A stretch of 64,000 nt of DNA from Piscinibacter aquaticus (GTDB taxonomy: Bacteria; Pseudomonadota; Gammaproteobacteria; Burkholderiales; Burkholderiaceae_C), in the NCBI GenBank assembly GCA_007994965.1, contig VOPW01000001.1, forward strand, positions 868,001 to 932,000. Reading direction: 5' to 3'. This document shows positions 62,063 to 64,000 of the stretch, piece after piece. Made by a program: the position numbers and the translations under genes. The notes below the pieces were generated by a model that had not been told where the DNA came from, searched no databases, and worked only from the letters and a program-made list of their open reading frames with translations. The first letter of the stretch is position 1; the number at the start of each line of letters is the position of its first letter.

Positions 62063-62133
62063 GCACCCATGCTAGCTGCCGCCCGCTGCGAGCGGATACA
62101 AGACCCCGGGAGGCTTGGGAGACAATCCGCGCC

Positions 62134-64000
62134 ATGACGTTTCCCTCGGATCGCTGCGTGCCGACGGCGGCGCGCCGGCTTCTTCGTCGTCCTCGACCAC
62201 CCGCTCGTCGCGGGCCGCCACTGCCCCGGTGGTGGTGCCGCGCTGGCGCGCCCGCCTCGGCCTGGGCATCGGCGCGGTGCTGTGGCTGCTCGCGCTGATC
62301 GCGCTGGCCACGCACAGCGGCGCCGACCCGGCCTTCACCACCTCGGGCAGCGTCGAGCAGGCTTCCAACAAGGCCGGCGCGCTGGGCGCGCTGTTCTCCG
62401 ACGGGCTGTACTTCCTCTTCGGCTTCTCCGCCTGGTGGCTGATGCTGGTGAGCCTGCGCGCCTGGCTCGGCGGTCTCGCGCGCGTGCTGCGCAGCGAGCA
62501 GGCCCCGGCCGCGCCGGCCGACCCGCACGAGCCGCCGGCGTGGCTGTTCTGGGTCGGCATCGTCGTGCTGCTGGCGGCGAGCTGCGCGCTGGAGAACACC
62601 CGCCTGTACCAGTTCGAGGCGCGAGTGGCCGGCGGCCATGCCGGCGGCGTGCTGGGCTACCTGCTCGGGCCGCTGAGCCAGAAGCTGCTCGGCTTTGCCG
62701 GCTCGGGCGTGCTGTGGATCGCCGCGCTGGTGGCCGGCGTGTCGATGTCGCTGAAGTTCTCGTGGCTGCGCGTCGCCGAAGCCATCGGCACCGGGTTGGA
62801 ATCGTTCCGCGAGAAGCGCGCCGAACGCATCGAGCGCGCCGAAGACATCCGCCTCGGCGAACGCGCGCTGCGCGAGCGCGAGGAGGTGGTCGAGGTCGAG
62901 CACCAGCTGCACGACGAGCACATTCCCATCGTCATCGAGCCGCCGGTGCCCGAGCTGCCCAAGTCCACCCGCGTGGCCAAGGAGCGGCAGAAGCCGCTGT
63001 TCACCGACCTCGCCGACACCAAGCTGCCGCAGGTCGACCTGCTCGATGCGGCGCCGGGCCGCCAGGAGACCGTCTCTCCCGACACGCTGGAGATGACCTC
63101 GCGGCTGATCGAGAAGAAGCTGAAGGACTTCGGTGTCGAGGTGCGCGTGGTCGCGGCCTCGCCCGGCCCGGTGATCACGCGCTACGAGATCGAGCCGGCC
63201 ACCGGCGTGAAGGGCGCACAGATCGTCAACCTCGCCAAGGACCTGGCGCGTTCGCTGTCGCTGGTGAGCATCCGCGTCGTCGAGACGATTCCCGGCAAGA
63301 CGACGATGGCGCTGGAGCTGCCCAACGCCAAGCGGCAGATGATCCGGCTGTCGGAGATCCTCGGCTCGCAGGTCTATGCCGATGCGGCCTCGCAGCTGAC
63401 CATGGGCCTGGGCAAGGACATCGTCGGCAATGCCGTGGTGGCCGACCTCGGCAAGATGCCGCACTGCCTGGTGGCCGGCACCACCGGCTCGGGCAAATCG
63501 GTGGGCATCAACGCGATGATCCTCAGCGTGCTCTACAAGGCCGAGGCGCGCGACGTGCGCCTGATCCTGATCGATCCGAAGATGCTCGAGCTCAGCGTCT
63601 ACGAGGGCATCCCGCACCTGCTGGCGCCGGTGGTCACCGACATGAAGCAGGCGGCCAATGCGCTGAACTGGTGTGTCGGCGAGATGGAGCGGCGCTACAA
63701 GCTGCTGTCGACGATGCGCGTGCGCAACCTCGCCGGCTACAACAAGAAGATCGACGAGGCGGCCGAGAAGGGCGAGAAGATCCCCAACCCGTTCAGCCTC
63801 ACGCCCGAGCAGCCCGAGCCGCTGGAGCGGCTGCCGCACATCGTGGTGGTGATCGACGAACTCGCCGACCTGATGATGGTGGTGGGCAAGAAGATCGAGG
63901 AACTGATCGCGCGCCTGGCGCAGAAGGCGCGCGCCTCGGGCATCCACCTGATCCTGGCGACGCAGCGGCCCAGCGTCGACGTGATCACCGGCCTGATCAA
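62134..64000 (+). CDS. ftsK: DNA translocase FtsK (3' end outside the window; one frameshift)
   Basis: Septal DNA pump coordinating chromosome dimer resolution with division. From an ATG at 62134 the frame changes near 62147, then reads through four hydrophobic helices ([62 protein letters not shown]). An acidic linker and the motor domain follow: [35 protein letters not shown], Walker A GTTGSGKS near residue 455, Walker [13 protein letters not shown]. The helicase C-terminus and gamma domain lie beyond the window edge. Confidence 0.95.

Overview
This is a GC-rich (about 70%), gene-dense stretch of a bacterial chromosome. The best guess for its source is a betaproteobacterium of the order Burkholderiales, in the Rubrivivax/Leptothrix/Methylibium neighbourhood. 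That is inferred from the gene orders purD-hemF-nadD-rsfS-rlmH-maf-rng and tolB-pal-cpoB, the TAnAAT-type -10 boxes close to start codons, and a Burkholderiales-style palindromic intergenic repeat. No phage, insertion sequence or CRISPR was seen.

The main caveat is sequence quality. More than fifty genes are intact except for one or a few single-base indels, mostly losses inside short G/C runs. They hit essential genes such as purD, nadD, tolB, pal, msbA and ftsK. I treat these as consensus errors, not pseudogenes, and give each gene its full extent across the frameshifts, with approximate indel positions. An apparent 854-residue Edd-Eda fusion is one such artefact.

Layout. 1-3.5 kb: edge of a membrane protein gene, an M14 carboxypeptidase lipoprotein and a HerA-like ATPase. 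3.5-11 kb: housekeeping run yebC, purD, acyltransferase, hemF, nadD, rsfS, rlmH, maf, rng. 11-18.8 kb: surface-glycan genes. A six-gene minus-strand operon (msbA, AhpD-like, GT4, methyltransferase, WbsX-like, GT2), mostly joined by ATGA overlaps, is flanked by two plus-strand GT2 genes. 18.9-23.7 kb: tolB-pal-cpoB, a thiosulfate transporter, tcdA and two tRNA-Lys genes ended by a strong hairpin.

23.8-35.4 kb is a nitrous-oxide reduction island. On the minus strand the order is DUF2946 protein, nosZ, nosR, small membrane protein, nosD, nosF, nosY, nosL, a second NosL-like gene, norE-like and norF-like. Divergent on the plus strand are a c-type cytochrome and nosX/apbE. An FNR/NnrR-type palindrome sits in the divergent region. 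Together these make NosZ, supply it with electrons and copper, and mature its copper centres.

35.4-40 kb: a YdcF-family protein and a large DUF748 (AsmA-like) protein. 40-43.9 kb: an AcoR-type sigma-54 activator divergent from a PQQ-dependent sugar dehydrogenase and its cytochrome. The intergenic region carries a well-formed -24/-12 promoter and an upstream inverted repeat. 44-49.2 kb: two TonB-dependent receptors (one ZnuD-like, preceded by a His-rich protein) and msrA. 49.2-51.8 kb: pdxH, a MobA-like nucleotidyltransferase with a hairpin-rich leader, a ChaC-like cyclotransferase and an OmpA-domain protein. 51.8-54.5 kb: edd-eda (Entner-Doudoroff) with a clear sigma-70 promoter and an operator-like palindrome in its spacer. 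54.5-64 kb: prolyl hydroxylase, CoA transferase, an exported Lys/Ala-rich peptide, a DUF4010 membrane protein, a beta-CASP RNase, ThpR, DUF2891, an intradiol dioxygenase and the first part of ftsK.
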